From: DMER64 sp041654355
GTDB taxonomy: Bacteria; Bacteroidota; Bacteroidia; Bacteroidales; UBA932
Length of the DNA: 53,847 bases
NCBI GenBank assembly: GCA_041654355.1
Contig: JBAZDQ010000011.1
Span: forward strand, 1 to 53,847
Direction of reading: 5' to 3'
Positions 16,816 through 26,115 of the stretch are shown in pieces. The notes under the pieces are model-generated. The model ran no database searches and was not told where the DNA came from. It saw nothing but the letters and a program-made list of their open reading frames with translations. How positions within the stretch are numbered: the first letter of the stretch is position 1; the number at the start of each line of letters is the position of its first letter. Both the position numbers and the translations under genes were made by a program.

Positions 16816-18537
16816 ATGTTGCCGACTTCAAAAAAAGAGCTGGACAAATTGGGATATGCCAACGTAGATATTATCCTGTTTTCGGGAGATGCCTATGTGG
16901 ACCATCCTTCTTTTGGCCCGGCCGTTATCGGCCGTGTCCTGGAAGCACAGGGATACCGGGTTGCATTGGTGCCGCAGCCCAATTGGAGGGATGACCTGCG
17001 GGATTTTAAAAAGCTGGGAAAACCCCGTTTGTTTTTTGGTGTCACTGCCGGTAATATGGATTCCATGGTTAACCATTACACCGCTGCCAAACGTTTGAGA
17101 AGCAACGATGCCTATACGGCAGATGGCAGACCCGGAATGAGACCGGACTATGCCGTTACGGTTTATTCGCAGATCCTGAAAAAATTATATCCGGATATTC
17201 CCGTGATCATAGGAGGTATTGAAGCGTCACTCAGACGGCTGACGCATTACGACTATTGGTCGGATTCCCTGATGCCTTCCGTCCTGGTTCATTCCGGTGC
17301 AGATTACCTGGTATACGGTATGGGAGAACGTCCCATCATACAGCTGGCTCAGATGATGAGAAATAAAGCCGCTTTGGCGAAGCTCCGTGAGATCCCTCAA
17401 ATTGCCTATTTAGCCGGAACAAAGAATGAGATCCCCGAATCATCCGGGCCTATTCTGTACCTGCCTTCACACACTGCCTGCAAAAGGGACCGGAAAGTGT
17501 TTGCAGAACATTTTAAAATCATTGAAAAACAAGCTAACACATCAAATGCGCCTGTTTTGGCAGAGCCTTTGGATACCGAAGAGGGCCCATTAGTGGTGGT
17601 AAACCCTCCTTTTCCCGTTATGAGTACGGAAGAAATGGATGCGCTTTACGAACTGCCGTTTACCTACCGGGCTCATCCCCGGTATAAAGAAAAAACAATT
17701 CCCGCCCTGGAGATGATACGGTTTTCCGTATGTCTGCACAGGGGATGTTTTGGCGGGTGCAGTTTCTGTACCATAGCGGCACACCAGGGTAAACAAATAT
17801 CCTCCCGGTCCCGTGAATCGGTTATACGTGAAGTTGAGAGGCTCGCAAGAATGGAAGCATTCAAAGGACATCTTACCGACCTGGGCGGGCCCACAGCCAA
17901 TATGTACAGGATGCAGGGAATCAACCGGAAAATCTGCAATACATGTAACCGGACGTCCTGTATTTATCCTGCGATATGCAGGAACCTTGATATTTCACAC
18001 GCCCTGTTACTGGACTTGTATCAATCGGTAAGAAATCTACCCGGGGTAAAAAAAGTAACCATCGGCAGCGGGATCCGTTACGATCTTTTCCTGGATGAAA
18101 AAGGCTTTTTAAATGATGTGGGGAAGCGTTATTTTAAAGAGTTATTGCAGTATCATGTATCCGGCAGGCTGAAAGTGGCACCCGAGCACACCCGGGACAA
18201 TGTGTTGCGTTATATGCATAAACCCTCTTTTGAATTATACAGGGTGCTGGCAGAAGCCTTCAGACAGGAGAACAGACAAACGGGAAACAAGCTGCAACTA
18301 ATCCCCTATTTCATTTCTTCTCATCCCGGCTGTAAACAGCATGACATGGATATGCTGGCCCGGGAATTCAGAAAAGAGAACATCCGGGTGGAACAGGTAC
18401 AGGATTTTACACCTACTCCCATGACCAAATCTTCAGTCATGTTCTATACAGGACTTGTACCTGATGATGGAACTAATGTTTTTGTGGAAAGGGATCCACA
18501 AAAAAAAGCCCTCCAGAAGGAGAGCTTTTTTCGTTAA
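16816..18537 (+). CDS. ygiQ: YgiQ-type radical SAM protein
   Basis: The 573-residue protein follows the YgiQ plan. An N-terminal B12-binding-like region (DIILFSGDAYVDHPSFGPAVIGRVLEAQGYRV) is followed by a radical SAM core with CX3CX2C at Cys311, Cys315 and Cys318 (GCFGGCSFC). Further cysteines lie in ICNTCNRTSCIYPAIC, and APEHTRDNVLRYMHKPSFEL is present. The substrate of YgiQ is unknown. It is somewhat shorter than many homologues at the C-terminus. The last codons contain an intrinsic terminator hairpin. The start is fixed by the promoter box 4 nt upstream. It faces the SusD gene tail to tail. Confidence 0.9.
   Translation: MLPTSKKELDKLGYANVDIILFSGDAYVDHPSFGPAVIGRVLEAQGYRVALVPQPNWRDDLRDFKKLGKPRLFFGVTAGNMDSMVNHYTAAKRLRSNDAYTADGRPGMRPDYAVTVYSQILKKLYPDIPVIIGGIEASLRRLTHYDYWSDSLMPSVLVHSGADYLVYGMGERPIIQLAQMMRNKAALAKLREIPQIAYLAGTKNEIPESSGPILYLPSHTACKRDRKVFAEHFKIIEKQANTSNAPVLAEPLDTEEGPLVVVNPPFPVMSTEEMDALYELPFTYRAHPRYKEKTIPALEMIRFSVCLHRGCFGGCSFCTIAAHQGKQISSRSRESVIREVERLARMEAFKGHLTDLGGPTANMYRMQGINRKICNTCNRTSCIYPAICRNLDISHALLLDLYQSVRNLPGVKKVTIGSGIRYDLFLDEKGFLNDVGKRYFKELLQYHVSGRLKVAPEHTRDNVLRYMHKPSFELYRVLAEAFRQENRQTGNKLQLIPYFISSHPGCKQHDMDMLAREFRKENIRVEQVQDFTPTPMTKSSVMFYTGLVPDDGTNVFVERDPQKKALQKESFFR
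18501..18531. terminator. Bidirectional intrinsic terminator inside the end of ygiQ
   Basis: A run of A, the stem GCCCTCC/GGAGAGC with loop AGAA, and a run of T form a hairpin that works in both directions. It encodes the last residues of YgiQ (near KKALQKESFF) and lies 23 bp past the stop of the convergent susD gene, so it could end both transcripts. Confidence 0.7.
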
Positions 18538-18553
18538 TGAGTGAATTTATCTG

Positions 18554-20035
18554 CTATTCATATCCGGGATTCTGTTGTGAACGGATCGCTTCGTTGGCAT
18601 TCATTTCATCAATGGAGATGGGAAGAATGGTTTTGTGGAATGTCCGGTTTACAGTCTTTTCACGATGCGTGATCACTACCATGGGATAGATGAATTCGTC
18701 ATTGAAAGTAATGGTTTTATTCAGACGCATCATATCAAAGAAACGTTGTCCTTCTCCAAAGAACTCTTTACTTCTCTCGTCCAGGATCATATCAACAGAA
18801 ACATTTGCGGCAGTGGCCGGAGCCAGGTTGGGTGAACGTTTGCGGATGGCATTCAGGTAAGTGGCGGCTTTGTCCTTGTTGCCGGCGCCCAGCGCTGCTT
18901 CGGCAGCTATCAGGTAAACTTCCGACAAACGGATCAGTTTGAGGTTCACAGCGGTGCTGGATCCTTTCCCGTCACCAACAAGGCTTGTGCTTCCGCTATA
19001 CTTGTAACAGGAACCGTAACGGTATATACCTGTATCAAAATAAGATTCATCGTAATCCATAACACCCCAGCGAACATCGTCGGGATCCTGGCTCATCCTC
19101 TCGATCCAGTAATCACTGGCCATGAACCAGCCCATTGCCGATGTGGAACCATGGGTTCTGCGGCGGTGGTAAAAGCTGAGCGATCCGGATCCGAGATCGG
19201 ATTCACCCTGCAATATTGCCAATTCGAAAATGGACTCGGTATTAAACTGTGATGTCCAGGAGTTTACCCAATTTGCGTTGCTGTACAGGGTATATACATT
19301 GGAATTGATAACAGCTTCTGCTGCAGCTAATGCAGCAGAATAATTTTCCATGTACAAATTTGCGCGTGCCTGAATGGCCATGTTGGCATAATAATTCACA
19401 TAGCCGTTGGTTTTGGTTTTGGACAAAAGGGGAGCACCGTCGGTAAGATCTTTCATAATCTGTGTATAGACGGCTTCAACCGTTGCCCGGGCAGGTTGCG
19501 AAGATGCATCCAGAGGCTCCAGGGTAAGGGGAACCCCAAGGGACGTCTTATCCATATTGTACGGCTTGCCGTAAAGACGGACCAGGTCGAAATACATCAG
19601 GGCGCGGAGGGTGAGAGCCTGTCCTTTGTAAACCAGTAAAGCACTGGTAGAATTACCTTCTTCCTCTATCTTTTCTATGTTGATCAACAGGTTGTTGATC
19701 TGGGCCAGGCAATGATAGATCTGAACCCAATATCCCGAGTAAGAGTTGGAAGACGGGGAGTGATTGAATGAGTACAAGGCGTCCAGGCCTCTTCCCTGTG
19801 AACGCAGTGCGAAATCACCTCCCTTGGCATCTCCGTATATGAGGAAATTACGTCCGTAGTAACTACTGGATGTCATCTTGCTCATAATACCATTCATGAT
19901 CACTTTGGCATCGGCCGCTGTGGTAATGGATGTTTCGGCTGCTGCTGAATTGCTGGGTTTGACGTCCAGGAATCCTTCACAGGATACGGTCAGAACAACG
20001 CAAATTGCTGCTATTAATATGTTTATCTTTTTCAT
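18554..20035 (-). CDS. SusD-family nutrient-binding outer-membrane lipoprotein
   Basis: The 493-residue protein starts with a lipoprotein signal (MKKINILIAAICVVLTVSC) followed by EGFLDVKPSN. The body carries the helical TPR-like features of SusD/RagB: LTLRALMYFDLVRLYGKPY, AIQARANLYMENYSAALAAAEAVI, and the C-terminal LIRLSEVYLIAAEAALGAGN and ERSKEFFGEGQRFFDMMRL. It caps the SusC transporter encoded 19 bp upstream and binds the oligomer to be imported. No glycoside hydrolase, sulfatase or sigma/anti-sigma gene adjoins the pair, so the ligand cannot be guessed. Confidence 0.93.
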   Translation of the reverse strand: MKKINILIAAICVVLTVSCEGFLDVKPSNSAAAETSITTAADAKVIMNGIMSKMTSSSYYGRNFLIYGDAKGGDFALRSQGRGLDALYSFNHSPSSNSYSGYWVQIYHCLAQINNLLINIEKIEEEGNSTSALLVYKGQALTLRALMYFDLVRLYGKPYNMDKTSLGVPLTLEPLDASSQPARATVEAVYTQIMKDLTDGAPLLSKTKTNGYVNYYANMAIQARANLYMENYSAALAAAEAVINSNVYTLYSNANWVNSWTSQFNTESIFELAILQGESDLGSGSLSFYHRRRTHGSTSAMGWFMASDYWIERMSQDPDDVRWGVMDYDESYFDTGIYRYGSCYKYSGSTSLVGDGKGSSTAVNLKLIRLSEVYLIAAEAALGAGNKDKAATYLNAIRKRSPNLAPATAANVSVDMILDERSKEFFGEGQRFFDMMRLNKTITFNDEFIYPMVVITHREKTVNRTFHKTILPISIDEMNANEAIRSQQNPGYE

Positions 20036-20054
20036 AGTGTTGTTCAGTTAATCG

Positions 20055-23000
20055 TTAAAAACTAAATTCAAGACCGAAGGTAAAGGTCCTTCCCAGGGGG
20101 ATCTCCCATCCTCTGGATCCGAATTCATTCACTTCGGGATCGTATTCCTTATGAGCGGCTAACGTCCAAAGGTTTGTGCCGTTGAAAAATATTCTGGCAT
20201 TCTGAATGTTGACTTTTCCGGTCCACGCTTTGGGCAGGGTATAGGCAACAGAGACGTTCTTAAGCCGGATATAATCAGCCGGATTCATGTGACGGCTGCT
20301 CTTTTGGTTCACGTCTTCCATGTCAATGGCAATACGCTGGGGATACATCGACGTTTTGTTTTCGGGTGTCCAGCGATTGTCATAGCAATATTCTGACATA
20401 ATACGTTCCCAGTAATACCCGTCGTCGTTTACGTCACGGCCTACGGCATTGTAGGTGGAACCGCCAATTTTGTACACAAAATTCAGGGCTACTGTCAATC
20501 CTTTCCAGCTGATATCTGTGGCTATCCCTCCAAAGAAATCGGGATGGGCATCACCCAGGATCACTTCATCGGCCTTGGAGTAACTGTATGTGGCGGGACG
20601 TCCGTCAACAGTCAAATCGGCAGCCGAGTCGTTGTTCAGGAACCAAACATTACGACCCGTCTCGTCTTCTACACCGGCCCACTCCAAGCCATAAAATGCC
20701 AGGGTGGATTCGCCTTCACGATAAATAAACTTGGCACGGGCGTCTCCTCCGGTTGGGTCGTACCATACAATGTCTTTCCCTACGGGGTCTCCATAGAGCT
20801 TGGTTACCGTGGAACGGATCCAGGATCCGGTCAGGCCGGCACTCCAGCGGAAATCGCCATGACGGACAATGTCTCCGCTCAGTTCCACCTCTATCCCGTG
20901 GTTGTTTATCTCTCCGATGTTCTTAAGGGTAGAGCTGAACCCGGTGACGGTGGATATGGGAACACTTTGCAGCAGGTCTTTGGAATCCCTGTTAAAGTAT
21001 TCCACGGTTCCGTTCAAACGGTTGTTGAACAGACCGAACTCCAAGGCAACGTTATAGGTGTAACTTGTTTCCCAGGAAAGGTTGGCATCTGCTATGTTGG
21101 CAACACCGCCACCCGGGTCTTCCATGTATTTGTTCCCGTAGGAAGTCAAGGCACGCCATCCATAGTTGGAAGAAGGCAATGTACCGTTCACCCCGTAGGA
21201 AGCTCTCAGCCTAAGGTCGCTGATCTGCTGAATGTTCTTCAAGAAAGCTTCGTTGTTGATCCTCCAGGATCCGGCCACTGACCAGAAGTTACCCCAACGG
21301 GTATTGGACCCCAGTCGGGAAGAACCGTCACGACGGAATGATCCTGAAAGATAATACCTGCCGTCGTAGCTGTATTCGGCACGTGAGAGGAGTGAAAGCA
21401 TGGTAGATCCCCAATAATAGGCGTTTGCATCCAAAACCCCGGCTGTAGCGACGGTATGCAGTGCACTGGTAGGCAAATTGGTACCCGAAGAACGCTGGAA
21501 ATCTACCTGGTTGTCTTCAGCTTCCCAACCCACAAGTAAGTTAACGGTGTGTTTGTCGGCAATTTCCTTATCGTAATTCAAAGTGGTTGAAGATACAATC
21601 TTCTGTACGTTGGTGGACATTTCGTGTACCTGGCCTTTCACGCTGGACGCGCTGAAGTGATTTGCACTGTAATAGATGTGATCCCTGGTCTGGGTGTTGT
21701 CAATCGACAGTACCGATTTCAGGACCAGTTCCGGCATAAATTTCACTGTCAGGGTTTCATTGGCAGAAAGGCGCAACACATTGGATTCGTTTTCCCATTC
21801 GTTGTTGTAATATGCCTGGTTGTAAGCATAACTGCCGAACCTGGCCGTCCAGGGATCTCCTGTTTTGTAATCAGTAGGCCAGTACAGGGGCCACAACAGG
21901 TTGCGTGACTGCATGAAGTAGTTGGCACCTGTGCTGCGGGTGTCGTTAAATCCGTGCTGTACGTTTTTGGCTATGTTTACATTGGTGTTGAACTCAATGA
22001 TCTTGCCTACTTTCTGATTAACATTTACACGACCGGCGATACGGCTGAAATCATTCACGGTACTGCGTCCCTGATCCTTAGTATAGGAGAGGGAAGAATA
22101 ATAACTTGTCCGGTCACTGGCCCCACTTACAGACAGGTCGTAGGTCTGGTAGATTGCAGTACGGAACAGCACGTCATCCCAATTGAAGTACTTGCCTTCG
22201 CGGTTTTCGATACCGTCTGTCATACCCAATATTTTAAGCGAGTTAACCGTATGGTCATCGGCGGTAAAGCGATACCCGTGTTTGTTGAAACGTTTGTTCA
22301 ACTGAGCAAGGGCAGAAGCACTGGAGGCTTCATCTGATTTGCCATCGTATTTACCTGCATTCCAGAAGTTTTCGTAATATAGTTCAACCTGTTGTTCCGG
22401 ACTGGCAATATCGAAGTTCGTGGTGGCAAAAGAGGGAGTAACCCCGACCGATGCTTTGAAATTTACTACAGGCTTTCCAAGACGGCCGGATTTTGTGGTC
22501 ACCAGGATAACACCGTTGGCGGCACGCGAACCATAGAGGGCAGAAGCGGCGGCATCTTTCAATACGGTAATGGATTCTATATCCTGGGGATTCAATGTGC
22601 TCATGACATTGTTGGTCGCGTAAATATATCCGCTCATTTGTCCGGTATTCCCTGAAACTACAGGAACCCCGTCCACTACATAAAGCGGCTCGTTGGACGC
22701 GTTCATGGATCCGATACCGCGTACACGTATGCTGGAGACGGCACCTGCCTGTCCCGAATTGGTCGTGATCTGCATCCCGGCCACTTTTCCGTTAAGAGCA
22801 TTTTCGAAGGAAAGGGTTGCCACATCTTGTATGGCCTCGCTTCTTACCACGGAAGCCGCCCCGGTATAAGTTCCTTTTCTGGCGGTACCGTATGCAACTA
22901 CCATTACTTCTTCCAGGGCGAGGGCATCAGGTGTCATAGTTACATTGATTACATTCCTGCCGTTGACAGGCACCTCTACGGTAGTATAGCCAATGTAGGA

Positions 23001-23216
23001 AAGTACAAGCACTGCATTTTCCGGGCAACGTTCCAGGATGAAATTCCCGTCAATGTCAGTGTTCGTTCCGAGTCCTCTTTCTCCCTGTATAAGAATCGTT
23101 ACAAAGGGAAGAGGAGAACCGTCTTCTGAAGAAGTTACCTTGCCGGTAACCCTTGTTTGTGCAAAAGCAGTTGTTGCAATCATAACTGCCAGCACAAAGA
23201 AAATTGATTTCTTCAT
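20055..23216 (-). CDS. SusC-family TonB-dependent transporter
   Basis: The 1053-residue protein has signal peptide MKKSIFFVLAVMIATTAFAQ and then a carboxypeptidase-D-like domain (VTGKVTSSEDGSPLPFVTIL). A TonB-box-like stretch EEVMVVAYGTARKGTYTGA and the plug domain with the SusC signature (EPLYVVDGVPV, SITVLKDAAASALYGSRAANGVILVTTKSG) follow. The 22-strand barrel ends LGRTFTFGLEFSF. No STN domain is present, so it is not of the anti-sigma-signalling type. It forms a pump with the downstream SusD. A minus-strand promoter box lies about 58 bp upstream of the start. Confidence 0.95.
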   Translation of the reverse strand: MKKSIFFVLAVMIATTAFAQTRVTGKVTSSEDGSPLPFVTILIQGERGLGTNTDIDGNFILERCPENAVLVLSYIGYTTVEVPVNGRNVINVTMTPDALALEEVMVVAYGTARKGTYTGAASVVRSEAIQDVATLSFENALNGKVAGMQITTNSGQAGAVSSIRVRGIGSMNASNEPLYVVDGVPVVSGNTGQMSGYIYATNNVMSTLNPQDIESITVLKDAAASALYGSRAANGVILVTTKSGRLGKPVVNFKASVGVTPSFATTNFDIASPEQQVELYYENFWNAGKYDGKSDEASSASALAQLNKRFNKHGYRFTADDHTVNSLKILGMTDGIENREGKYFNWDDVLFRTAIYQTYDLSVSGASDRTSYYSSLSYTKDQGRSTVNDFSRIAGRVNVNQKVGKIIEFNTNVNIAKNVQHGFNDTRSTGANYFMQSRNLLWPLYWPTDYKTGDPWTARFGSYAYNQAYYNNEWENESNVLRLSANETLTVKFMPELVLKSVLSIDNTQTRDHIYYSANHFSASSVKGQVHEMSTNVQKIVSSTTLNYDKEIADKHTVNLLVGWEAEDNQVDFQRSSGTNLPTSALHTVATAGVLDANAYYWGSTMLSLLSRAEYSYDGRYYLSGSFRRDGSSRLGSNTRWGNFWSVAGSWRINNEAFLKNIQQISDLRLRASYGVNGTLPSSNYGWRALTSYGNKYMEDPGGGVANIADANLSWETSYTYNVALEFGLFNNRLNGTVEYFNRDSKDLLQSVPISTVTGFSSTLKNIGEINNHGIEVELSGDIVRHGDFRWSAGLTGSWIRSTVTKLYGDPVGKDIVWYDPTGGDARAKFIYREGESTLAFYGLEWAGVEDETGRNVWFLNNDSAADLTVDGRPATYSYSKADEVILGDAHPDFFGGIATDISWKGLTVALNFVYKIGGSTYNAVGRDVNDDGYYWERIMSEYCYDNRWTPENKTSMYPQRIAIDMEDVNQKSSRHMNPADYIRLKNVSVAYTLPKAWTGKVNIQNARIFFNGTNLWTLAAHKEYDPEVNEFGSRGWEIPLGRTFTFGLEFSF

Positions 23217-23274
23217 GAAAATTTGGTTAGGTTAGTATTAAGGGTTTATAATTAAAAGTTACAACGCTCAATCA

Positions 23275-23282
23275 CAAAGATA
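23275..23282 (-). promoter_or_regulatory. Promoter of the susCD operon (-7 TATCTTTG)
   Basis: The minus-strand box TATCTTTG lies 58 nt from the susC ATG, with CTTG (TTG as the complement of 23301-23303) 18 nt further upstream. This gives a leader of about 50 nt. Confidence 0.55.
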
Positions 23283-23338
23283 AAAACAATTTTTACAGAA
23301 CAAGAGGGTAATTGCTTTTAATTCTTACTAAATAAAGG

Positions 23339-23346
23339 TATTTTTG
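23339..23346 (+). promoter_or_regulatory. Promoter of the hut operon (-7 TATTTTTG)
   Basis: TATTTTTG lies 26 nt before the hutH ATG at 23373. No convincing -33 TTTG is seen at 19-21 nt. No clear palindromic operator is visible in the 156-bp gap between susC and hutH. Confidence 0.5.
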
Positions 23347-23372
23347 TCACAAAATATCATTAAAATTTCTTT

Positions 23373-24866
23373 ATGTACATACATGCAATTTCAGCCTCCC
23401 CTGTAGGGCTCAACACGTTGGAAAAGATCATGTCCGGAGACGTCCGTTTGGAATTGTCCCGGGAATCACTGGACCGTATTGTCGCTTGCAGGCAATACCT
23501 TGACGATAAAATGCGTGTTCCCGGAGAATTGATATACGGAGTGAATACAGGATTCGGGGCCTTGTATAATGTGGCAATAAGTACCAGGGAGCTGGAACAG
23601 CTTCAGAAAAACCTGGTCATGTCCCATGCCTGTGGAGTAGGTGATCAGGTTCCCAAAGAAATTGTACGATTGATGCTTTTTTTGAAGATACAGTCACTTT
23701 CGTACGGTTATTCCGGTGTACAAAAGGAAACAGTAGTGCGTTTAACGGATTTTTTCAACCAGGGAATATATCCGGTTGTTTATGAACAGGGTTCTCTGGG
23801 AGCCTCGGGTGATCTGGCCCCCCTGGCTCATTTGTCATTACCGTTGATAGGCCTGGGTGAAGTAGAATTCCAGGGAAAACGTATGACAGGTGAAGAACTG
23901 AACCGGAAGATGGGGTGGGATCCTATACAATTACAATCAAAGGAAGGGCTGGCACTATTGAACGGGACCCAGTTTATGTCTGCATACGGATTATGGTCTT
24001 TGACACAGGCACTTAGACTTTCGAAACAGGCCGACATGATCTGCGCCTTGTCTTTGGATGCATACGATGGTAGAATTGAACCTTTTACAGAAGATGTTCA
24101 CCGCGTACGTCCTCACGACGGCCAGATAAAGACTGCTGCCTGCATACGAAAATTCCTGGAAGGAAGTGAATTGATCGCCAGATACAAAGAACACGTTCAG
24201 GATCCTTATTCCTTCCGGTGCACGCCTCAGGTTCACGGGGCCACTAAAGATTGTATTGAATACGTAACTAAAGTCCTGGTAACGGAAATGAACTCGGCTA
24301 CGGACAATCCCACCATATTTCCCGATCTGGACAAGATCGTTTCTGCAGGCAATTTTCACGGTCAGCCACTGGCGTTGGCGCTTGATTTTCTGGCCATTGC
24401 CATAGCCGAGCTGGGAAATATTTCTGAGCGCAGGACCAATCAGCTGGTGTTGGGCAAACGGGGTCTGCCTCCTTTCCTGGTTGCCAAACCCGGCCTGAAC
24501 AGCGGCTTTATGATCCCACAATATACGGCTGCGTCCATAGTCAGTCAGAACAAGCAATTATGCACCCCGTCATGTGTGGATTCCATTGATTCTTCACAGG
24601 CACAGGAAGATCATGTAAGCATGGGAGCCAATTCCGCCCTTAAATGTTACCGTGTAATGAACAATGTGCAACGGGTGTTGGCTATAGAGTTATTCAATGC
24701 TTCCCAGGCTTTGGAATTCAGACGGCCTGCCCGCACTTCTTTGCAACTGGAAAATATTGTGTCTGCTTTTCGCCGTCATGTTCCTTTTGTGGAAGATGAT
24801 ACGGTACTTTATCCTTATATTCACGAAGCTGAAAATTTTCTTAAGAATGAGTGGTATATTGATTGA
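23373..24866 (+). CDS. hutH: Histidine ammonia-lyase
   Basis: The 497-residue enzyme has the MIO-forming Ala144-Ser145-Gly146 in GSLGASGDLAPLAHLSLPL, at the position expected for histidine ammonia-lyases. YGVNTGFGAL occurs near residue 60, with NGTQFMSAYG and DNPTIFPD further on. It deaminates L-histidine to urocanate, the first step of histidine breakdown. Because the operon continues with hutI and ftcD, histidine rather than tyrosine or phenylalanine is the likely substrate; this matters because flexirubin-type clusters can carry related tyrosine lyases. It overlaps hutI by 20 bp. Confidence 0.93.
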   Translation: MYIHAISASPVGLNTLEKIMSGDVRLELSRESLDRIVACRQYLDDKMRVPGELIYGVNTGFGALYNVAISTRELEQLQKNLVMSHACGVGDQVPKEIVRLMLFLKIQSLSYGYSGVQKETVVRLTDFFNQGIYPVVYEQGSLGASGDLAPLAHLSLPLIGLGEVEFQGKRMTGEELNRKMGWDPIQLQSKEGLALLNGTQFMSAYGLWSLTQALRLSKQADMICALSLDAYDGRIEPFTEDVHRVRPHDGQIKTAACIRKFLEGSELIARYKEHVQDPYSFRCTPQVHGATKDCIEYVTKVLVTEMNSATDNPTIFPDLDKIVSAGNFHGQPLALALDFLAIAIAELGNISERRTNQLVLGKRGLPPFLVAKPGLNSGFMIPQYTAASIVSQNKQLCTPSCVDSIDSSQAQEDHVSMGANSALKCYRVMNNVQRVLAIELFNASQALEFRRPARTSLQLENIVSAFRRHVPFVEDDTVLYPYIHEAENFLKNEWYID

Positions 24867-26115
24867 AAATATCGGGCAACTGGTACAGGTCAGGCAAGCT
24901 CCTCAGGATAAAGACAGGCATTTGTGTGCAGGCAAAGAAATGGACCGGTTACCATGTATTAATCATGCATGGCTGTATATAAAGGACGGCCTGATAGATG
25001 GATTCGGTCCCATGGATACATGTCCCTACAAGGAGGATGTTCCCGTTGGGACTAAGATCATAGATGCCACCGGCCGGTGTGCGTTCCCTTCGTTCTGTGA
25101 TTGTCACACCCATCTTGTTTTTGCAGGAAGCCGCGAACAGGAATTCTCGGACAAGCTCCGCGGACTGACTTACACGGAAATAGCAGCACGGGGAGGCGGG
25201 ATTTTAAACTCGGCAAGGTTGCTTCAAAATACCTCTGAAGACGAATTGTACCGCCAGACTCTGGAACGGGCCAAAGAACTTATCCGTTTTGGCACGGGCG
25301 CTGTCGAGATAAAAAGCGGGTACGGACTGACGGTTGAAGACGAGCTGAAAATGTTACGGGTCGTTCGCAGAATCGCAGAAGAGACCCCACTGACGGTGAA
25401 AGCCACTTTCCTGGGAGCTCATGCCGTTCCACAAAAGTACAAAGGCAGGCAGTCTGAGTACGTTGATCTTATTGTGAAAGAAATGATCCCCAGGGTGGCA
25501 CAGGAAAACCTGGCTCAATATGTTGACGTTTTTTGTGAAACGGGATTTTTTACGGTTGCCGATACGGAAAGAATTTTTACGGCTGCCCTGAAATACGGAT
25601 TGCGTCCCAAAGTACATGCCAACCAGATGGATTTTTCACAAGGAGTACAGACGGGTGTGGCATACGGGGCCATTACGGTGGATCACCTGGAACATACCGG
25701 TCCTGAAGAATGGGACATACTGGACGGATCAGATACCATACCCGTGTTATTACCGGGATCCACGTTTTATTTGGAAATGGATTATGCCCCTGCCCGGGAG
25801 ATGATATCCAGGGGGTTGCCCATAGCCATTGCGTCCAATTACAATCCCGGGTCCTGTCCCGCCGGGAACCTGCAATTCATGATGCTACTGGCCTGCCTGA
25901 AAATGAAGATGACACCGGCAGAAGCTGTCAATGCCGTCACCCTTAACGGGGCACATGCCATGGATCTTTCATTTAACCTGGGATCCATAGCAGTGGGAAA
26001 AATTGGAAATGTATTTATCACAAAACCCATACCTTCGTATGAGTATTTTATGTATGCGTTTACAAGTCCTTTAGTAGAAACAACTATTTTAAACGGAAAA
26101 ATAACAGAATTATGA
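24847..26115 (+). CDS. hutI: Imidazolonepropionase
   Basis: I start at ATG 24847 (422 residues, MSGILIENIGQLVQVRQ), overlapping the hutH stop by 20 bp; the longer open frame upstream is the hutH shadow. The amidohydrolase metal motif is CDCHTHLVFAG, with KSGYGLTVEDELKML, KATFLGAHAVP, VHANQMDFS and a final Asp region (VDHLEHTG). It opens imidazolone-5-propionate to N-formimino-L-glutamate. Its stop overlaps the following MBL gene (ATGA). Confidence 0.92.
   Translation: MSGILIENIGQLVQVRQAPQDKDRHLCAGKEMDRLPCINHAWLYIKDGLIDGFGPMDTCPYKEDVPVGTKIIDATGRCAFPSFCDCHTHLVFAGSREQEFSDKLRGLTYTEIAARGGGILNSARLLQNTSEDELYRQTLERAKELIRFGTGAVEIKSGYGLTVEDELKMLRVVRRIAEETPLTVKATFLGAHAVPQKYKGRQSEYVDLIVKEMIPRVAQENLAQYVDVFCETGFFTVADTERIFTAALKYGLRPKVHANQMDFSQGVQTGVAYGAITVDHLEHTGPEEWDILDGSDTIPVLLPGSTFYLEMDYAPAREMISRGLPIAIASNYNPGSCPAGNLQFMMLLACLKMKMTPAEAVNAVTLNGAHAMDLSFNLGSIAVGKIGNVFITKPIPSYEYFMYAFTSPLVETTILNGKITEL

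Noticed and set aside
20544..21281. 245-codon plus-strand open frame
   Set aside because: It is antisense to susC with no family features.
24697..24846. N-terminal extension of hutI
   Set aside because: These codons are hutH in another frame, and the conserved HutI N-terminus starts at 24847.
23373..24866. Tyrosine ammonia-lyase of the flexirubin pathway
   Set aside because: The gene is coupled to hutI and ftcD and is 18 kb from the lipid cluster, so histidine ammonia-lyase is the better call.
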